64,000 bases of DNA from NCBI GenBank assembly GCA_018350325.1, contig JAEVLN010000003.1:3502441-3566440 (forward strand), written 5' to 3'. This document shows positions 30,993-44,203 of this stretch, in pieces (position 1 is the first letter of the stretch; the number at the start of each line of letters is the position of its first letter). Under the pieces are notes generated by a model, which was given only the letters and a program-made list of their open reading frames with translations, was not told where the DNA came from and searched no databases. The translations under genes and the position numbers were made by a program. This DNA is from Globodera rostochiensis (taxonomy: Eukaryota > Nematoda > Chromadorea > Rhabditida > Heteroderidae).

Positions 30993-33900
30993 ATGTCTGA
31001 AGCTGAAGACAATGAAAGCGTTGTGGAAACGCGACGTTCGAGAAGAGTGAATTTATCCAATTCAAAAACCCGCAAACAAAACGTTTTGGATGAATTGAAG
31101 CAAGCGAGATCAACTGGCAGAGCCTATCGCAAGAGGGTAATTTTGACTTCTTTTTTTTTTTTTGGGGATCCGAAACTGACTCCAATTTGGCCCGATTTCA
31201 AACCCTCAACCCGAATTCCATTTTAGGTCGACGATTTGGTTGAGGACCTTTACATGGAGGTCGATGATGCTGAATATGAGGCCAAAAAGCGTGAACATCG
31301 TTCTTTTGTTGAAAATGATGGTTTTTTGCTTTACTTTGCTTATCATTTTAGCCAAATTAAATTGCAGGTGCTGATTATTACGATGAAGACGATTCGGAAG
31401 ACGAATTTTATGACGAGGAACGCGCAACAAAAAAATCCCAAGGAAACAAAAAAGGTGTCTTTTTTTGGAGAATCGATAAAAAAAAACACTTCAAATTAAG
31501 CAAAACCGAAGGCGGGCACAATTAAGCATCATTTCCAAGTGACCAACAAGCGAAAGCCTCAAGATGAGGTGTTTCAAACAAAAATACGCGGATTCCCCCC
31601 CCCCCCCCTATAAATAAAATATTTATTTTCTGAATGCGAATTGTTCGTAAAGAATTATGTTTTTGGTCTGGCATTGTATTCATTAACCTCCTCTCATTAA
31701 GAATTGTGTGCGCGTCGATGACGACGACATTTTGAAGGAATGTTTAGCCGATATCATTGGAATGGGCGCTGTTGGAGCCGATAATTCTTGTATAAGCGCC
31801 AAACCCTTAGCATTTTAACGCGTATTATTTTCAGTCGACCCGTTCACTTCCGCTTTGCCTTCTTCATCCACTTCTTTGGCTGCATTGGATGTTCAACCTT
31901 CGACATCCGACGGTAATTACATTTATATTTAACATAATGACTGACAAATATTCGGAAATTTGGGAAAATCGAATTCCAAAAATCTCCCCTCATTCGGTCA
32001 GTTCATTTTACAAAATGAGCCAAGATCATCTACTTACCTTGACAGAATTAAACAAATTCCGAGTGCCTTCTCCAATTCCGATCGAAGTTGACGATGAGGA
32101 GCCTGTTCCAGTTCAGACATCTCCGGAAAAGATTATCTTACCGAGACGAACTCTTCCTCAATCTCTTCCCTCTTCTCCACTTTTTCATCCTCCTCTTTCC
32201 CCTCCTCCACCGCCTCAGCAGAAGAGAAGGAACGTCCAAATGCCCGCGTCAGAGAGTCGTTCAGTCAAATTGGCACGAGTTGAGCCATCCGAAATGCTCA
32301 AATTTTACTTTCTTGACGCGTATGAGGACATCTTTAGGCAGCCAGGCAATACAATTTGTTATTATTTTTACATTTTTTACTTTAGGCAAAGTTTATTTAT
32401 TCGGCCGATTGAGGAAGGAAGTCGCCGGCAATTTCGAGAGTTGTTGTTTGGCATTAAAAAACATTTCACGGCAATTATTTTTCGTCCAACGGGAAAAGGT
32501 TGGCGAATTTGCTGAATGTTAGCGTTTGGATGAGTGCAATTTCAGAGCCTTTCCTTGGGTAATCCGGTGACAAAAGACGACCTTTTCGACGAAGTCCAGA
32601 GAGTTTTGAGGACCAAATTTGGAATTACCAAATTTAACAGCCACCCGGAGGTAAATTTTTTGTTCTACATCTCAAAACGTTTTTTATGTATTAAATCTTC
32701 AGGGTTCTTTTTTTACTGAAATTTTTAGCTAATTACGAAGAAATTTATTTCTGCCGACGAATCCGTGCCAAAGGAATGCCAAGCATTGGAGGTTTGGGTG
32801 AATGTAAGCTTTTTTTTTGTATTTCTGAAATGTTTTAAAACTTTGGGCTTCAGTCGAACGCCGGACGAATTTCCTCGAATCTTTGCGGCGAGTACTTTAG
32901 TCACGTGATGAATACGACAACAACAGCCCTCGAACGATTAATGGTCGAGTGTGAAATATACGGGCCTTGTTGGCTTAACGTACAAAATGCGGGTATTAAT
33001 TAAATCAAAATTTTTAAAAAATCGACATTTATAGTAATGGGAACTTTTTGACAGTTTCTGCCGATTCGCCAGTTTCCTATTGTCCTTTGGAATATGACGT
33101 CGATATGGACAAAATGAAGTCTATTTCAATGGCGTTGAACTGTGCCGAGCCGATTCCTCCAATTAGCATGATTTCCATGAATGTTTTGACGGCACTGAAC
33201 CCTGAAACCAAAGAAAGTCAGGTCCGACCTTTACCGAAAGCTGTCCAACTTCATCATTTTTATCAAACCCCGCCCCCCCCCCCCCCCCTATTCGCAGATC
33301 GTAATGGTCTCCCTCATTGAGCACAGCTGTAATTTGGAGAAATGCACCAATTTTGATGCCAAACTGATGCTCAGCAGGCGATATTGCGTGCTGGCGAAGT
33401 TGAAGAAGGGTCTAACGCTTCCATTCGATTTGGACGATCAGTTGAAGGCCGCCGGAATTTCACAAATAGTCCGCAAAGTCGGGGATGAAATTTCGCTTCT
33501 GAACATGTTCCTCCTGAAGATGGAGGAGATTAACCCGGACATGATTTTGGTCCGAACACTCCGATCGAAGAAAGTGTTTAGAAATAGCTGTTCTTTCAGG
33601 GCCACGACCTGAATGCGCAACTCATCATTCTCCAAACGGCGGTCGAAAGGCACAAATTGAAGCGTTGGGACAGATTTGGCCGACTTAAGCGAAGCATTAA
33701 CCTCCAAAGGGTCGGTCATTCAAAGTCGGCGTGTTGGGAACTGACTGCGGGAAGACTTTGTTTGGACTCGAAGTTTTTCCAAAGTTTTGAATTGGAATTG
33801 GAATTCCTTTTCAGAACTGCCGCAATGGAATTGATGCGCTCTCGAAGTTACGAAATGGAGGAGTTGGTTGTACGACTGCTCAAACTCAGAAATCGCGTCA

Positions 33901-36900
33901 ATCTTTCCATAGACCAAATTTCTGAGCCATTTTTGTGAGTAAATTAATGTAATGAAATTGGACAATGCTTTTATTGCAATTACGCAAAAACATTTTGATG
34001 CCACACATTTAGAGAAACAAACCCAACGATAAAATTGGTTGATCTGATCAAATGGAATTGGAACGAAAATTTTTTTGCGATGAAAATTGTGGAGCATCTG
34101 AACGCGATTGCCCTTTTTGTGCAAATCACTCAAATTGTTGGCGGCGTTATGGTGCGAGTAATTATTTTTTTTTTTATTTTTTAATTTAAGTCGAGGACGC
34201 TTATGGGCGGACGCGCAGAGCGCAATGAGTATTTGCTCTTGCACGCCTGTTTTAGGGCCGATTTTGTACCGCCGGACAAACATTCGTCTGTGGCGGCATC
34301 CAAAGGTCGAATGAAATGACTTACAAAATTATTTATTTTAAAGTAAATATAAATAATATTTTTTGCGATTTTAGCTCATAAGCCTCAAAAACCGAGCAAA
34401 GAGCAAAAAGGCGGTGCGAAAGGACAACAAAATGTGTTGGAAGTTGAAGTTGCGGAAATTACTGAAATTGGACGAGAGGCCTTTAGCTCTGTCGGGACCG
34501 GAGTTGAGGAACAGCTTAAAAAAGGGACGACGCAAAGCAAAAAGGCACAATACACCGGCGGTCTCGTGCTTGAGCCGATGAAAGGCGACTGATTTTCTGA
34601 ACTTTAAATATAACTTTTTGTTTTTGTTGCGAAATTTGGTGTCAGTACGTTTTGCCAACGATCGTTTTGCCAACGGTACGTTTTGCCAACTGCACATTTT
34701 GCCAACCCAGCCAAAATGGTACGTTTTGCCAACACAGCAAAAATATTACGTTTTGCCAACCCAGCAAAATGTTTCATTTCGCCAACTCATCAAAAACTTA
34801 AATTTCGACCAATTTCGAACCCCGGACCCGAATTCGAAGGTTTTTTGATTCAAAATTTATTTGGAATCTAATTGCCTCGAAACATTCAAAAAACCTGATC
34901 AAAACAATCCAAAACAAGCAAAGTTGGCAAAATGGGCAGTTGGCAAAACGTACCGTTGGCAAAACGTACCATTTTTGCTGAGTTGGCAAAACGTACCATT
35001 TTGGCTGGGTTGGCAAAATGTACAGTTGGCAAAACGTAGTGTTACCCGAAATTTGCTTATTTTGTGGCAGCTAATGCAACCATTTTTGAAGTGAATTTGG
35101 CATTTTAGGCCTTTATGAGACGTTCATTGTGCTGTTGGACTTCAACAGTCTCTACCCCAGCATTATCCAAGAGTTCAACATTTGTTTCACCACTGTCGAT
35201 AATGCCTTTGACGATTTGGTAAGAAGCAACGGCACTTGCTTAATTTTCCACTTATATTTATCACAAAGATTGAAACTGAATTGCCAACACCGCCGGGCTC
35301 AAGTCGACCTGACGGCATTCTGAAGACGGAGATTCGGAAGTTGGTGAGCAGACGAAGGGAAGTGAAGGAGCTGATGAACAAAGAGAAAGCGGGCTCGGAC
35401 AAATACAAACAGGTGGTCGGGGAGGGGGGAGAAAGAACCACAGACCGGTCAGTGATAACCAACAAATACAAAAAGCATTTGTTTTATTTCAAATAAACAA
35501 AAAGCCTTCTTAAACGGATTTCCATTGTGTCACAGTACAACATCAGACAAATGGGCCTCAAACTGACTGCCAACAGCATGTACGGTTGTTTGGGCTTTCA
35601 GTATTCGCGTTTTTATGCCAAAACGTTGGCGGCAATGATAACGGCAAAAGGACGCGAAGTGAGTGGAAGTTAATTTGCTCTTTTAGAATTGACTATAAAA
35701 ATCTTTTAGTTATTGCTACACACAAAACATCTTGTGGAAAAAGAAAACTTTTCTGTCATTTATGGAGACACTGACTCAATTATGGTGAACACCAACTCGA
35801 CAGACTTTGTTCAGGCCAAGCAAATTGGACAAAGGGTCGGTCCACTAGCGTTTTTAAGCCATTTAACAATATTTCAGCTAAAACAAATAGTTAACCGCAA
35901 CTATTCTCTGCTTGAATTGGACATTGACGGCATTTACAAACGTTTGCTGCTGTTAAAGAAGAAGAAGTACGCCGCGTTGGCCGTTGATCCAAACGATGAG
36001 CAGGCGATCACGCAGGAGTTGAAGGGATTGGACATTGTGCGACGCGATTGGTCCCAATTGGCCAAGGAAATTGGCGAGTCAGTGCCATTTATAGTCCAAA
36101 AATAACACTAAATTCCATTTCTAATATTTTGTATAAAGTTTCTTACATTTTATTTGTGGTTTTTTCCTATTGTTTCACTCTATTCAGAGAGGTCGTCAAC
36201 CTCATTCTCTTTTCGGTTGACCGCGATACACTCGTCGAACGAATTCGGGCAACTTTGGCCGAGCGACGGGCGGACATTGAGGCGGGGCGTGTTTCGCTGG
36301 ACAAATTCGAAATTCTGAAGCAATTGACGCGCAATCCGTCCGAGTACAAAGACACAAAGGCGCAGCCACACGCTTTGGTCGCCATTCGCCTGAACGAATC
36401 CAAAAAATTTCGTTTACGTCAGGGCGATGTTGTGAATTATGTCATTTGCAAGGTATTTATTTGTTTGCTTCTATTTTTGTTTGTTTTTATAAAATATTCA
36501 TTTTAAGGACGGTTCTGACAGTCCGGCGACTCAACGCGCATACCATCCCTCTGAAATATTGGGAGACGAGAAGTTGAGCGTTGGTGAGCCCCTTGGATTT
36601 GTTGGGTGGGGAATCATTCAGTCCGACTTTCTAAACGATTCATTTCTCCTTGGGGGTTAATTAAACGGTCAAATCTGTTCATTCTTTTTTATTGGTAGTC
36701 GATCGCAATTTAATGGCAGAGGGATTAAGATTATGGGTTTATTGTTTATCGGATGGCTCCGTCCCTTTTTTCAGATATCCAATATTACTTGGCCCAACAG
36801 ATCCATCCCGTGGTCAGTCGCCTCTGTGAGCCGATTGAGGAAATTGATGTGTGTCAAATTGCCGAAATTATTGGTAAAAAACGCAAGAGCAAATGTTTTT

Positions 36901-37956
36901 TTCTTTAATTTTGCCAAATTTTACGTTAGGTCTGGACCCGGCGTCTTATCGGCGAAAACATGCAGAAGCGCAAATGAACCAAGTTGAACCCGCGGTATCC
37001 TCTCTTTTTCTTTTTTCTTTGTTTCTTTCTTTTCTTTCTTTCTTTTTACGATTCCATTCTTTTGACGCTTTGACATCCGTCATTTTACAGGGATTTTCCG
37101 TCGGCCGAATGCAGGAATTCGTCGAATGTGTCGGCTTTTCCTTTGAGTGCCCCTTCTGCAAAAAGTTCGTTGTGCTGCGCAACGGAATCTCGAAGAATGT
37201 ACCATTTGAGTGCCTTTGGGCAACTAAATTTTTTTCAAATTTAAGGAAAATGGTCAGCGTGTGTTCTGTCTTGCGCAATGCTTCGAATGTCAGAGGGAAC
37301 TGAAGGAGCATTTGGGCGACATTCAAAGGCGACTGATCCAATCGCTCAACGCATTCGTCAAACGCAATTTGCAGGTGCATTTTTGGGAAGGGTTTTTGTT
37401 GATTTTGGTTATTTTAAAACTAAAAAATCAATTAAGCAATCTTAACAATTTTAACAAAGATAAAGTGAAATGTTTAATTATAGGCAATTTATAGCTTGTT
37501 TCCGTTTTGTAGGATCCGTTCGTTTGCGATGACGTCGTCTGTAGTACGGAGTGTGTGATGCCATCCCCGTCTCAACTCAGCGCGGATGGCATCGTTTGTG
37601 CGAAATGCCAAGGCGGCATTATGCGGAAGAAGGTGAAGCAAACAAACTTTGCACACTTTCCATTGTGTGCCCCTTTCAGTACGCATACAAAGGACTTTAC
37701 GACCAACAATGCTTTTTCAAGACAATAACGAACCTCGTGGAATCTTTGCCCGAAAGGGAATTGAGTAAGTTGAGCATTCTTCAGCGAAAGAATGGCACCA
37801 TTTTCAGAAGCACTGAATGTCTCGAGTAAATCGTGGGTGGTCGAGCATTACGCCGAATGTGAAAAGATTGTGGACCGTTACTTGGACCAGAATGCGTTCA
37901 ACAAAGTGGACCTCGCGCAGATATTTTCCCCGCTTATAATCGGTACCCAAAAGTGA
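30993..37956 (+). CDS. DNA polymerase alpha catalytic subunit
   Basis: Family B polymerase that extends RNA primers at replication initiation, in complex with primase. Around 25 exons. Seen in order: N-terminal RRSRR basic segment, [40 protein letters not shown], inactive exonuclease-like NPDMIL|VGHDLN (33.5-33.6 kb), [54 protein letters not shown], motif [20 protein letters not shown] (35138-35200), motif [14 protein letters not shown] (about 35558-35600), motif C YGDTDSIM (35762-35785), [33 protein letters not shown], and C-terminal zinc-binding Cys pairs (CPFCKK, CAKC). The stop is at 37954-37956. At least two introns start with GC (after RQPG near 32346 and after VLEPMK near 34584). One intron carries a MITE. 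The 3' third, from 36355, is duplicated at 51207. Confidence 0.94.
34638..35046. mobile_element. 409-bp MITE with tandem-repeat arms in polymerase alpha intron
   Basis: Starts GGTGTCAGTACGTTTTGCC and ends GGCAAAACGTAGTGTTACC (imperfect inverted ends). Flanked by an 8-bp duplication CGAAATTT (34630-34637 and 35047-35054). Both arms are tandem arrays of ACGTTTTGCCAAC in opposite orientation around an AT-rich centre. The duplicated intron fragment at 50197-50308 shows the empty site with one CGAAATTT. Confidence 0.92.
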
Positions 37957-38064
37957 CCTCCGGAATTTTGTTCGTTCCTTCCATTACATTTAACACTTCC
38001 GTTCTATCTTCTGCCATTTTGCTTCTGATTTTCATATTATAAATCTTTATTCAAAGAGGGCGTC

Positions 38065-38361
38065 TCAATGGGTGTCATTAGCCGTTCCCATGGCGATGGC
38101 GGCGGCGAGCCGTTTGAAGATGATGAACTCCTCCACCCCCACCCACTTCGTTTCCTCACTCGGTACTTTCTTGTCCTCCGCCGGTGCCATTTTTCCCCGC
38201 CCACCCATTTGCCGCTGGTAGTGCCTTTCTTTGACATAAATCCCACGCAATCCATCCCCTCCACCCCCCGCCCCCGTCTTCTCTGCTGAACAGCGGCGGT
38301 CAATGGGCGGTTGTTGCGCGTGTCTGAGGATAATATTGCTTGAGGACGAGACGGTCGACAT
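38065..38361 (-). CDS. Small unassigned protein, 98 codons (copy 1)
   Basis: Open frame starting MSTVSSSSNIILRHAQQPPI and ending AAAIAMGTANDTH, with a Gly-rich middle. An AATAAAG signal on the minus strand (about 38040-38052) stands just after the stop, supporting a real 3' end. It is convergent with polymerase alpha, whose stop is at 37956. No family recognised. Copy 2 at 52910-53206 is identical in translation. Confidence 0.42.
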   Translation of the reverse strand: MSTVSSSSNIILRHAQQPPIDRRCSAEKTGAGGGGDGLRGIYVKERHYQRQMGGRGKMAPAEDKKVPSEETKWVGVEEFIIFKRLAAAIAMGTANDTH

Positions 38362-38624
38362 CAGAATTAACGGTTCGTGCGAATGTAAAGTTTGCTGAGG
38401 GATGAGAAATTGCGAAAGCCATTTTCCGAATTTATTGAAATCAACGACAATTTCAAAAGTAAATCAATTTGTTTATCATTTTTGCAGTTGTTGAGCCCAC
38501 AACGGTTGCCAGAGACCGGGACGGCATTTCCGGAATGGCAAATGGCGCACAGACCCACATCACGCGACTCGTTGTGCCGTTGGATCAACAACAACAATTA
38601 CAACCAATAAAAGCAAAAGTTGAT
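38303..38624 (+). CDS. Short unassigned plus-strand gene candidate (copy 1)
   Basis: An ATG at 38303 opens MGGCCACLRIILLEDETVDI, an N-terminus of myristoylation/palmitoylation type (Gly2 then Cys pairs). A donor GTAAAG near 38379 and acceptor TTTTGCAG at about 38488 can join it to an exon that stays open to 38610. Alternatively the second exon is read in another frame to a TAG near 38624, followed by AATAAA at about 38638. The frame is not settled and no family is recognised. Confidence 0.3.
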
Positions 38625-39596
38625 TAGCCCGTTTTGTAAATAAATATGAGTCTGGGAAAAATTTTACAAAAATTTCGATAAGCTTGTGATTTTTGTAATG
38701 AACATCAGTCGTCAATTTGGATAACTTCGGCAGGGCCAGTCGCTCGCCGAACCAACGCCGGAGGCTCTATAAAAGTCACGTTTTATATTTGCATCCTATG
38801 CCAAATGAATACTATAACAATGTCATTGGAAGTTATAGAAAAAATGTAACAAATTTTGAACAAAATAAGACAAGTCGGGGTTAAATTTCGCAAAAATGGC
38901 AAATCAAAAGAAAACTGGCAAATGCCCACCTCTGAGCCGTTGCATCATAATTCGCCCGTATTGCGTTTTTGTTGCGTCCAGAATTATGCCGTCTAACGTC
39001 CGAAAATAAACACCCTTTTGAGAACAGAACCTGAAGTAAAACTTTTTAAATGTAACAGCAGAAGCACTGCTTGACATTGTGATCTGGTCGCCCGCTCTCA
39101 GCGTGTGCTGCGTCGGCTCCCCAATCAGCGAAATTACTCTGGGAAGTGTCAGCTGTTCGCGGATGATCACCGGCGAAGCGAGGGTCTGCTGCTGTTTGCG
39201 TTGTTGTTCCAACGCGGAGACCAACTCAATGTGTTTGGGCAAAGGCGTCGAGTGCCACGGCCGTTGAAATGCCGTCGCAAAAGGATTTCTGAAACAAAAA
39301 ACGGCAATACACATAAAATGTGATAAATACGTGCCCGAATTTTGGAAGAAAACGTTGCTGCTGATGATAGCCCATTGGAAATTGCAAATTCGCGCCCGAC
39401 AACGATTGGATGGCATTGGCACTGTACGACTGTGGTGGAAAGTTGAAACCGCGTTTTTCGCGCTCGTAAAGCAATTGGGCCTCCAATTTCTCCTCCGCAC
39501 TCAGGTCCTGCTCCTGCTCCACCATCATCGACTCGTGCAAAAAGGGCAACTGAAAATTGCCCACATGGAGATTTTTAGAGCCAATAAATGATAACA

Positions 39597-39619
39597 ATGA
39601 ATGAATGAATGAATGAATG
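39597..39619. repeat. GAAT microsatellite in helicase intron
   Basis: Several GAAT tetranucleotides in a row, present unchanged in copy 2 near 54442-54464. Confidence 0.8.
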
Positions 39620-39884
39620 GCTACCTCAAAAAAATTGTGCGGAAATGTTCGAATGAGCATTTTGAGCAAATCGTCGTCCAATTCTTCCGTTGCCTCTCCC
39701 ATTTCTCTCTCCAATCGATTGGCTGCAGAGACGACGTCCAACGATTCGTCGTAGTCCATCAAATTCTCCACCTCTTTCGTTGTAACATTTGCCTCAATCA
39801 ACTGCTCGTCCACAACACGTTCTGAAAACAAATGTCAAATTTCTTTCTCTGACAACCAAATTATACAAATTTAGTAACGTTCAA

Positions 39885-40095
39885 AAACTTAAGTGTCGTA
39901 GAATTAAGGGGAAAATTGAGAAGAAAAAAACCATGAAGGGCCCTTTTTGGACCAACTTTCTTAACAAATTTTTGTTAAATCTTGAAACAAAAAAATTTTC
40001 CGGCGGCGCCTCTCAGCGTTGTGTTTTTGATGCAATAAAACGGAAAATGCCCCTCCCCCTCGCTCACTTTGCAAGCCGTGCTTGGACAACTGCCG
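39885..40095. mobile_element. hAT MITE remnant in helicase intron
   Basis: Contains GGACCAACTTTCTTAACAAA and CCGGCGGCGCCTCTCAGC, closely resembling the interiors of the MITEs at 6749 and 7277. Terminal repeats are degraded. Also present in copy 2 near 54730-54940. Confidence 0.5.
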
Positions 40096-42955
40096 GTTGA
40101 ACACCTGCTTCTCCATGCAGTTGCTCATGATCTTCAATTAAACTCAGACCATTAGGAACGACCTTGTTAGAGTACTGTATTTACATAAAGATCGCGGAAA
40201 ATTTTCCCAATGGAAATTGTAAATAATTCGTAGAAACGAACACTTTCTGCCCCCTCCCCACTACGCTCCAACCCAAAATCAGATTCTGCCCCTTTGATTG
40301 GGGAACGGTTGATCTCAATTCCAAATCCAACCAATCTGTAGATGTAAGTTCGTCGGCGTTGTCCATACCGATAAATCCGGCATACTGCTTGAGCATCATG
40401 CACCGGATTCCATGAGACATCGAAGATGATCACTCGATTAGCGGATACCTGAACTATTTGATTGATGTCATTTTTTTAAATTCAAAATACTCACCAAATT
40501 CACGCCCAGCCCACCGGCACGTGTGGAGATGAGGAAGAGCCAAAGATTGGCGTTCTGGTTGAATCTGGTCAAAACAAATAAAAAGATAAAACAAAATGTA
40601 AAAAATTGAGAACCTGTTGATCAGTTTCTCCCGATCCGACCCCGACGTGGACCCGTCCAGACGGCAATAAGTCTCATTCCGCACAAATTGCACCGGTTCA
40701 CCATCGGGTCCAACCGGCTCGCCGCTGTGTTTCTTCAAAAACTGTTCAATCAAATTGAGCGTGACGACACTTTGACTGCAATTTTCTGTTTGTTAAAAGT
40801 ATTCGCAACAACAAAAAACCGACCTGAACAGCAAAAGCTTTTCACCTCGTCTAATCGTCTCAGAAATTATTGCCATCGCCACAAACATTTTCGAACTGTG
40901 CTCAACAATTCCCGTCGCATGGTTACACAGAAGTGGCTCAGCCTACCAAAATTATGTATTTAAAGTGTCAGTCACAATCGATTCTCACCCATTCCAGATC
41001 GATGGAATTGCCGCTTTCGAAAAGGAATTCGTCGGACAACAAATCGCACTCTTCCCCTTTGCCAATTAGCTGTTGCTTCTTCTTCGCTGTCGTCGTTTGC
41101 TTGTGCCGATCGCCGCCGTTCTTTTGGCTTCCTTTGTCATTTACGCACGGAAGTTCAACAGAGTCAAAGCAAATTTGTTGCAAATTGTCCTTTTGCTGTT
41201 GCGGCTGTTCATTTGCCTCAGCCGTTTCCTTTTTTGGCTGAGTTTGATGCGTTGAGAAATCGAATGTGGACGATGTTTGCTGATCGAAGGGATTGTTGAA
41301 AAAATGTTGCTGTTCCATCATCCCCGTATTGCTGTTGCTGCTGTTCGACGGATACCATCGCGGTGTTGGCTGATTACAACGGTCAAAGTTTGCGTAGTCC
41401 ATGGTGAAGAACTGATGACGATATTGCTGTTGTTGCTGGTACTGTGGTGGGGGAACGGGAGGAAAGAATTGGGAATTGAGCTGATTCTGTTGTTGTTGGG
41501 CAATGCCGTCTCTGCGCTAATTTTAGGCAACCACCGATTAAATTCGTTGTGCCAATTTTGCAGCACATTCACTGGACAAATTATCAGAACGCGCTTTTGC
41601 CCGGTAATTCGAATGCTAAAACAGAAAATTTCTTGAAATAATGCAATTTTGCGGACAAAATTTCGACAAAAGTGATCGCTTGGATTGATTTGCCGAGGCC
41701 CATGCTATGTGCAAGAATACAGCCAAATCCGGAAGATTTGTGGAAGGCGTCCAGCGATTCAATTATATTATCGTACCTTAAAGGGGTAGAGAACATATTA
41801 AGCAACGTTTAAGCCATGGACAGTGACCAAATGCCTATTATTCTCTAGGGCTTAAAAGAAGCTCATTAAGTCCGGCACATTTACATGAATTTGACACCGC
41901 CAATTTGATGAGGCTGAAGGATATTTGTGAGGTGTGGCGTTACAAACACTTCGGGATCCGAATCCGGCTTCCCGGCGTTGACGAGAAGGCGTCCATCCGC
42001 GTCAGTCTCCGTTTTGTCGTAATCGGCCGACCGACGCCTTCGGCGAAACCGGAATTGTTCAGAATGACGTAACTGGCAAAACTGATTCATCTGACGGACG
42101 AATTAAGAGTTGGGAAGGCTATGAACTTCTCAAAACATACCCGAAACGCTGCGTAATCAGACGCATTGGCTTAAACAACATTTTTAAAACAAAAACAAAA
42201 GGTCGGACACCTATCGATGAAGGCTCTTCCACTTCGTCCTCACTGCTGCCAAGTTCGACCAAATCAGTCTTTTTTTTAGCGATCACTTCTCCGACGAACA
42301 TAAGATCGTCGTCATCATCTGATTGGTTTGGTTCATCGAAGCCCTGATCATCCAAGTTGATCGAACTTGACCCCGCAATAATCGGAGCATAAACAGCAGC
42401 ATTTAATTCCTAAAATTCGTAAACAACAAAAAAAAACATTTTTGTCATACTTTTTTATTTTTTTCAATCCGATTCAAACGCTCCCTTTCAAGCCTTTGCG
42501 CTTCTTTTGCCTCTTTCGAGATCATTGCTGAATCAAATTCCCTAAAAACAACCAAAAATATGTCCAATCCAAACATTACACACTTAAGCTTCCTCTTTCG
42601 TTGGTTAAAATTAGCTGAACTGCTTTCACTCCTTTTAAGGAGTGTTGGAGCCTGTTCATCCTCATCCTCTGTTTTTTCGCTCTCCTGGTGATCACTGTGT
42701 TCAATCCCAGGCATTTCAAATTTTATGGAAACCATTAAAACTTAAATAAAAATGTAAACGTGAATAATTGGCTAAAAAAACGATTATTTTGCACCTGAAA
42801 ATAAATTGTGGACGAGGCAAATTCGTTCACAGATTCCGGAATATGGCAACATCGACGGCACAAAATAGTCTGCGCTCTTCAGGATTTAATATTTGAAGGA
42901 ATGTTTCAAATTTAGATTATATGGCCAAAAATAGCTTCAACGCTAAAAAGCCCCC

Positions 42956-43460
42956 CCCCCTATTTCCATTTTTTGTCGTATTTCAACCTGCTCGGCCTTC
43001 CCTCCCGGAGTGTCCAATTGCGCACTTTTGCGTTGTTCTTCAGATGGGAAAGGACCAGTTTTGCCTTGGTCAGTTGCACTTCCCCACTTGAAGTAACTCC
43101 GTTTGTTCCACAACAACTCGAATCTAAAAATGTGTAAATATTTTTTTGGAATAAATAATTTCAAAAAATTATTCGCCGGCGCACTTTTGGCAGCTGTCGG
43201 GGCAACAAATTGGCAGCCGTTTCGCCGTGAAACGTTCGCAGCGAAATTTGAATGTTCTTCAGCTCTTCGTAGTTAATCGATTCGCGCAGAATTTGCCAAG
43301 CAAACACCTTAAAAATTAGAAAACTTTAGAAAAACACAATTTTTTTTTTGCCCGCCTTTGGCTGTGTGCTTTGGAAACTTCGCGCTGCCTTCTCCGCCGC
43401 CCGTTTCACCGCACCGTCCGGGAAATTATGTTCAAACAGAACAGGCAAAGTGACCTGCAA
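42956..43460 (-). CDS. C-terminal exons of an unassigned gene
   Basis: Minus-strand exons with good splice signals: [20 protein letters not shown].. (about 43455-43370, GC donor), then [29 protein letters not shown] (about 43308-43185), then a terminal exon (about 43130-42956) whose frame I cannot settle: one reading ends LKYDKKWK before a TAG at 42956, another continues a little further. No family recognised. Absent from copy 2, which stops matching at 59226. Upstream exons may be interrupted by the fold-back element at 43584. Confidence 0.4.
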
Positions 43461-43583
43461 AATTGTTCGAAAAGTTGGAGACGTACACGTAAAAGGTCTT
43501 TAATGAAAGGATCCCTTTAAATGACATTCACCCGACCAAATCCCAAATTTGCCAGACGAGTCCCTCCACCCTCCCGCACCGGC

Positions 43584-44203
43584 GACATGAAGTTTGGGCA
43601 CCGGGAAGTTTGGGCACCAGGAAGTTTGGGCACCAGAAGTTTGGGCACCAGAAGTTTGGGCACCAGGAAGTTTGGGCACCAGGAAGTTTGGGCACCACAA
43701 TACAGATTTTAAAAAATTATAATTAAATTATAATGATAATAAAGTGATTAGTTTTTTTTCGTCACATCAGATTCTCCTCAAATACTTTGGATCCTTTATC
43801 GAAAGCATATTCAAACCCAGTATGGGTTAGAAGCGATTTTCCTATTATTATTTTGGTGCATAAAGATGTTGTAAACAAGGCAACAACCGGCGGGAGGCGA
43901 TTGTCCATAAACATCCAAACAAACATCTTATCCAATGTGATGTGGATCAACAAAAAGTGCAACCTTTAGAAAGCGGATCGAATGTTTTAAGAAAATTTTA
44001 ATGAAAATTCTCGGAAAACATTATCAAAATTTATCTTATTAAAATTTTAATATGACTTTATTGTATCATTATAATTTAATTATAATTTTTTAAAATCTGT
44101 ATTGTGGTGCCCAAACTTCCCGGTGCCCAAACTTCTGGTGCCCAAACTTCCCGGTGCCCAAACTTCTGGTGCCCAAACTTCCCGGTGCCCAAACTTCCCC
44201 CCG
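43584..44203. mobile_element. Fold-back element with GGTGCCCAAACTTC arms
   Basis: Left arm: about seven tandem copies of GAAGTTTGGGCACCAG (43584-43697). Right arm: about six copies of the reverse complement (44104-44203). The inner arms are also inverted (ACAATACAGATTTTAAAAAA against its complement), around an AT-rich centre with no gene. A target duplication was not convincingly found. Confidence 0.82.

Larger units (their letters stand above)
38705..42735 (-). pseudogene. RAD54L2/ARIP4-like SNF2 helicase, core-deleted copy 1
   Basis: Same gene as 53550-59151 (see there for the domain description) but with about 1570 bp missing at a junction near 41500. What remains: the acidic N-terminus, [26 protein letters not shown] (motif I, about 41690-41730), [11 protein letters not shown] (motif V, about 40510-40550), [11 protein letters not shown] (motif VI, about 40360-40400) and the C-terminal exons ending AEVIQIDD. 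What is lost: the exons with motif II (DEGH) and motif III, and half of the Gln-rich exon. The junction fuses the exon after motif Ia to the Gln-rich exon in a different frame, so it should not encode an active helicase. The junction has only short microhomology (TGG). An assembly collapse could look the same. Confidence 0.8.
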
